From Cryobacterium luteum (GTDB taxonomy: Bacteria > Actinomycetota > Actinomycetes > Actinomycetales > Microbacteriaceae): a stretch of DNA of 64,000 nucleotides. Location of the stretch: the NCBI RefSeq assembly GCF_900110125.1, contig NZ_FOCN01000003.1, positions 124,001 through 188,000 of the forward strand, in the 5' to 3' direction. The position numbers and the translations under genes are program-made. Below, one piece after another: positions 61,574 through 64,000 of this stretch (position 1 is the stretch's first letter; each line of letters begins with the position of its first letter). The notes below the pieces were generated by a model that was not told the DNA's origin, made no database searches, and saw only the letters and a list, made by a program, of their open reading frames with translations.

Positions 61574-64000
61574 GTGACGCACACGCAATCGCCGGCCGAA
61601 CGGTACTCGTCCGCACGCACCCGGGCCGCCCAGCCCATGCTGCAGGACTTCGAGGGCGGCCTCAAATTCGACCTCGATCTGTTTCAACGCGAGGCCTGCG
61701 CATGCCTGGAAGCGGGCAATAGCGTACTTGTGGCCGCACCGACCGGAGCCGGCAAGACGATCGTGGCCGAATTCGCGATCTACTTAGCGATGCGACAGTC
61801 CCGTGCGAAAGTCTTCTATACCGCGCCGATGAAAGCGCTCAGTAATCAGAAGTTCCAGGAATTCGTTGCCGAGTACGGCGCCGACCAGGTGGGATTGCTC
61901 ACCGGTGACACCAACGTCAATCCGGGGGCACGCATCGTGGTCATGACGACCGAGGTGCTCCGGAACATGCTCTATGCCGACTCCGACCTGCTGACGAACC
62001 TCGCCTTCGTGGTTATGGACGAGGTGCACTACCTCGCGGACCGGTTTCGCGGAGCCGTATGGGAGGAAGTGATCATCCATCTTCCCCAGCCGGTGCGCAT
62101 GGTCTCGCTCAGCGCGACGGTGTCGAACGCGGAAGAATTCGGAGACTGGTTGCAGGCCGTGCGCGGGGAGACCGACGTGATCGTGTCAGAGGAGCGTCCG
62201 GTCCCGCTCGAGCAACACGTGCTCGTCAAAAACAATATGCTCGACCTGTTCGATTCGACGGGCCTGGTCGGCACCCACCGAGTCAACCCCGAACTGGTTC
62301 GTTTGGCCCATGCCGGCGGGCGCTCGGCCGGCGGGCGCGGCCGAGGTTCCGGCCGGCAGAGCGGCGCCGTCGGGGGCTATCGGGGGCATGACACGCAGCG
62401 CCCGCAGTTCGATGCCGGTCGGATGGATCGTGGCGACATCGTGCGCATGCTCGACGGCAAGCATTTGCTGCCGGCCATCTTCTTCATCTTCAGTCGGGTC
62501 GGTTGCGACCAGGCCGTGCGGCAGGTTCTCCGCTCCGGGGTGCGTCTGACGCAGGAACACGAGCGCGAAGAAATTCGCCAGATCGTCGACGATCGGTGCC
62601 GTACCCTGCTCGACGAAGACCTCGGCGTGCTCGGCTACTTCGAGTGGCTGGACGGCCTCGAACGCGGTGTCGCCGCCCACCACGCCGGTCTGCTGCCGGC
62701 GTTCAAGGAGGTCGTGGAAGAGCTGTTCCAGAAGAAGCTCGTCAAGGCCGTGTTCGCGACCGAAACGCTTGCGCTCGGTATCAATATGCCGGCCCGCACG
62801 GTTGTTCTCGACAAGCTGGAGAAGTTCAACGGTGAGGCTCGGGTGCCGATCACACCCGGGGAGTACACGCAGCTGACCGGTCGGGCCGGGCGCCGCGGCA
62901 TCGACACTCTCGGCCACTCGGTGATCCAGTGGGCGCAGGGACTCGACCCCCAGGCCGTTGCCTCGCTCGCTTCCCGGCGAACCTATCCGTTGAATTCGAG
63001 CTTCAAGCCGACCTACAACATGGCCGTCAACCTCATCGACCAGTTCGGTGTCGTGCGCACCCGGGGAGTCCTGGAATCGTCGTTCGCGCAGTTCCAAGCC
63101 GATCGCGCGGTCGTCGACCTGGCCCGCTCGGTGCGCCAGCAAGAGGAGTCCCTGGCCGGGTTCAAGACCAGCATGACCTGCCACCTGGGCAATTTCGAGG
63201 ACTACTCGGCGATTCGTCGGCGTCTGACCGAGGTTGAACGCGAAGGTACCAAGGCCGATAATTCCTTACGCGGACAGCGCGACAAGCGTCAGCGGGAGGT
63301 AGCCAGCCTGCGCAAGCAGATGCGGGCGCACGGCTGCCACCACTGCCCCGACCGGGAGGCGCACTCCCGGTGGGCGGAACGCTGGTTCAAGCTCAAAGGC
63401 CAAAAGGATGCTCTCAACCAGCAAATCTCGCAGCGCACCGGAGCCATCGCCCGCGTTTTCGACCGGGTGACCGATGTTCTGCTCGGCTACGGGTACCTCG
63501 AATCCGACGCCAACGGCGCCATCGCGCTCAGCGAGAGCGGACGCATCCTGCGCCGCATCTACGCGGAACGGGACCTGCTCGTCGCCGAGTCCCTGCGCCG
63601 CGGGCTGTGGAACGAACTCGATGCCGCGAGCCTGGCAGCGATGGCCTGCGCGCTCGTCTTCGAGCCGCGCCGGGAAGAAGGACTCATCGATGCCCGCTAC
63701 CTGCCCAAGGGTGCCTTCCGGCCCGCCCTCGACGAGACGCAAGACCTGTGGAGCCGTATCGACGACCTCGAACGCGACCACAAACTACCCGGCAGTAATC
63801 CGCTTGCAGTGGGCCTCAGCCTGGCCATGTGGAAGTGGGCTCGCGGCGCGTCGTTGAGTGACGTGCTCTACGAGGCGGAGATGGCCGCCGGCGATTTCGT
63901 GCGCTGGACCAAGCAGACCATCGACCTGCTCGACCAACTCTCCATCGCCGGCGATGCACACGTCGGACCGACCGCCCGTTCAGCCATGGACGCCATCCGC
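61574..64000 (+). CDS. helY: Ski2/Mtr4-like helicase HelY (3' truncated)
   Basis: HelY is an actinobacterial SF2 RNA/DNA helicase of the Ski2-like type. From the GTG at 61574 the visible 809 codons run off the window end. Motifs: Walker A APTGAGKTIVAEF near residue 57, motif Ia TAPMKALSNQKFQEF, VMDEVHYLADRFRG (DEVH), SLSATVSNAEEFG, NMPARTVV and the motif VI-like QLTGRAGRRGID. AAGGA lies upstream of the start. It follows tatC, as in other actinobacteria. Confidence 0.94.
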   Translation, partial: MTHTQSPAERYSSARTRAAQPMLQDFEGGLKFDLDLFQREACACLEAGNSVLVAAPTGAGKTIVAEFAIYLAMRQSRAKVFYTAPMKALSNQKFQEFVAEYGADQVGLLTGDTNVNPGARIVVMTTEVLRNMLYADSDLLTNLAFVVMDEVHYLADRFRGAVWEEVIIHLPQPVRMVSLSATVSNAEEFGDWLQAVRGETDVIVSEERPVPLEQHVLVKNNMLDLFDSTGLVGTHRVNPELVRLAHAGGRSAGGRGRGSGRQSGAVGGYRGHDTQRPQFDAGRMDRGDIVRMLDGKHLLPAIFFIFSRVGCDQAVRQVLRSGVRLTQEHEREEIRQIVDDRCRTLLDEDLGVLGYFEWLDGLERGVAAHHAGLLPAFKEVVEELFQKKLVKAVFATETLALGINMPARTVVLDKLEKFNGEARVPITPGEYTQLTGRAGRRGIDTLGHSVIQWAQGLDPQAVASLASRRTYPLNSSFKPTYNMAVNLIDQFGVVRTRGVLESSFAQFQADRAVVDLARSVRQQEESLAGFKTSMTCHLGNFEDYSAIRRRLTEVEREGTKADNSLRGQRDKRQREVASLRKQMRAHGCHHCPDREAHSRWAERWFKLKGQKDALNQQISQRTGAIARVFDRVTDVLLGYGYLESDANGAIALSESGRILRRIYAERDLLVAESLRRGLWNELDAASLAAMACALVFEPRREEGLIDARYLPKGAFRPALDETQDLWSRIDDLERDHKLPGSNPLAVGLSLAMWKWARGASLSDVLYEAEMAAGDFVRWTKQTIDLLDQLSIAGDAHVGPTARSAMDAIR

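Overview
The window is one contiguous, GC-rich, densely coding stretch of an actinobacterial chromosome. The evidence is RbpA, OpcA, mycothiol genes (an MshA-like transferase and MshC), a fused PafBC regulator, HelY, two ANTAR proteins, type B L31 and a pentose-phosphate cluster in actinobacterial order. The protein style and the gene order secG-rbpA-pgl-opcA-zwf-pgi-tal-tkt-ctaB point to Micrococcales, most likely Microbacteriaceae; Cryobacterium-like is a guess. I see no insertion sequence, prophage, CRISPR array or defence island. One tRNA gene, tRNA-Leu(GAG), is present.

Layout. 1-9.6 kb: end of secG, rbpA behind a 15-bp tandem array, then a minus-strand pentose-phosphate operon read tkt-tal-pgi-zwf-opcA-pgl. 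9.6-12.1 kb: haem O/A synthesis (ctaB, ctaA) with an orphan gene between. 12.2-16.7 kb: the sufB-sufD-Rieske-sufC-sufT iron-sulfur assembly operon, without sufS, sufU or sufR. 16.7-22.7 kb: a TetR regulator, an ABC-F ATPase, an MshA-like transferase, a DUF3099/zinc-finger-like/SURF1 operon, and fabG. 22.7-33.5 kb: serB-glgC divergent from glgA, an ABC ATPase, rpmE2, a DnaQ-like exonuclease, two GAF-ANTAR regulators, treS, a hydrolase and a glycosyltransferase. 33.6-46.9 kb: a histidine phosphatase and sirtuin, an rRNA/tRNA methyltransferase, a D,D-carboxypeptidase, an SGNH hydrolase divergent from an SF2 helicase, a transsulfuration enzyme divergent from an Lrp regulator, a cold-shock gene with a long leader, DUF3097 divergent from an SRAP protein, a J-domain/NERD-like fusion, a HAD phosphatase and a small metal-site protein. 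47-50.1 kb: a LolA/RseB-like exported protein with an ABC exporter. 50.1-64 kb: tRNA-Leu, an M20 peptidase, uppP, mshC, PAC2, a HAD phosphatase, trmI, an FKBP lipoprotein, pafBC, tatA, tatC and helY (cut by the window end).

How it fits together. The genes are mainly central carbon metabolism and NADPH supply (pentose phosphates, glycogen, trehalose), redox and iron-sulfur cofactors (mycothiol, Suf, haem A) and stress or DNA-damage handling (PafBC, SRAP, ANTAR, Csp).

The most interesting signals are: (i) the position after trmI, where other actinobacteria carry the Pup-proteasome genes, holds none, while PAC2, trmI and pafBC remain; (ii) at least 13 genes share a TANNNT hexamer 6-8 nt before the start codon, the signature of leaderless transcripts; (iii) perfect palindromes sit ahead of the tkt and suf operons, and hairpins lie inside the pentose-phosphate operon; (iv) several unexplained short tandem repeats lie in gene leaders. 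I found no clearly new multi-gene system.
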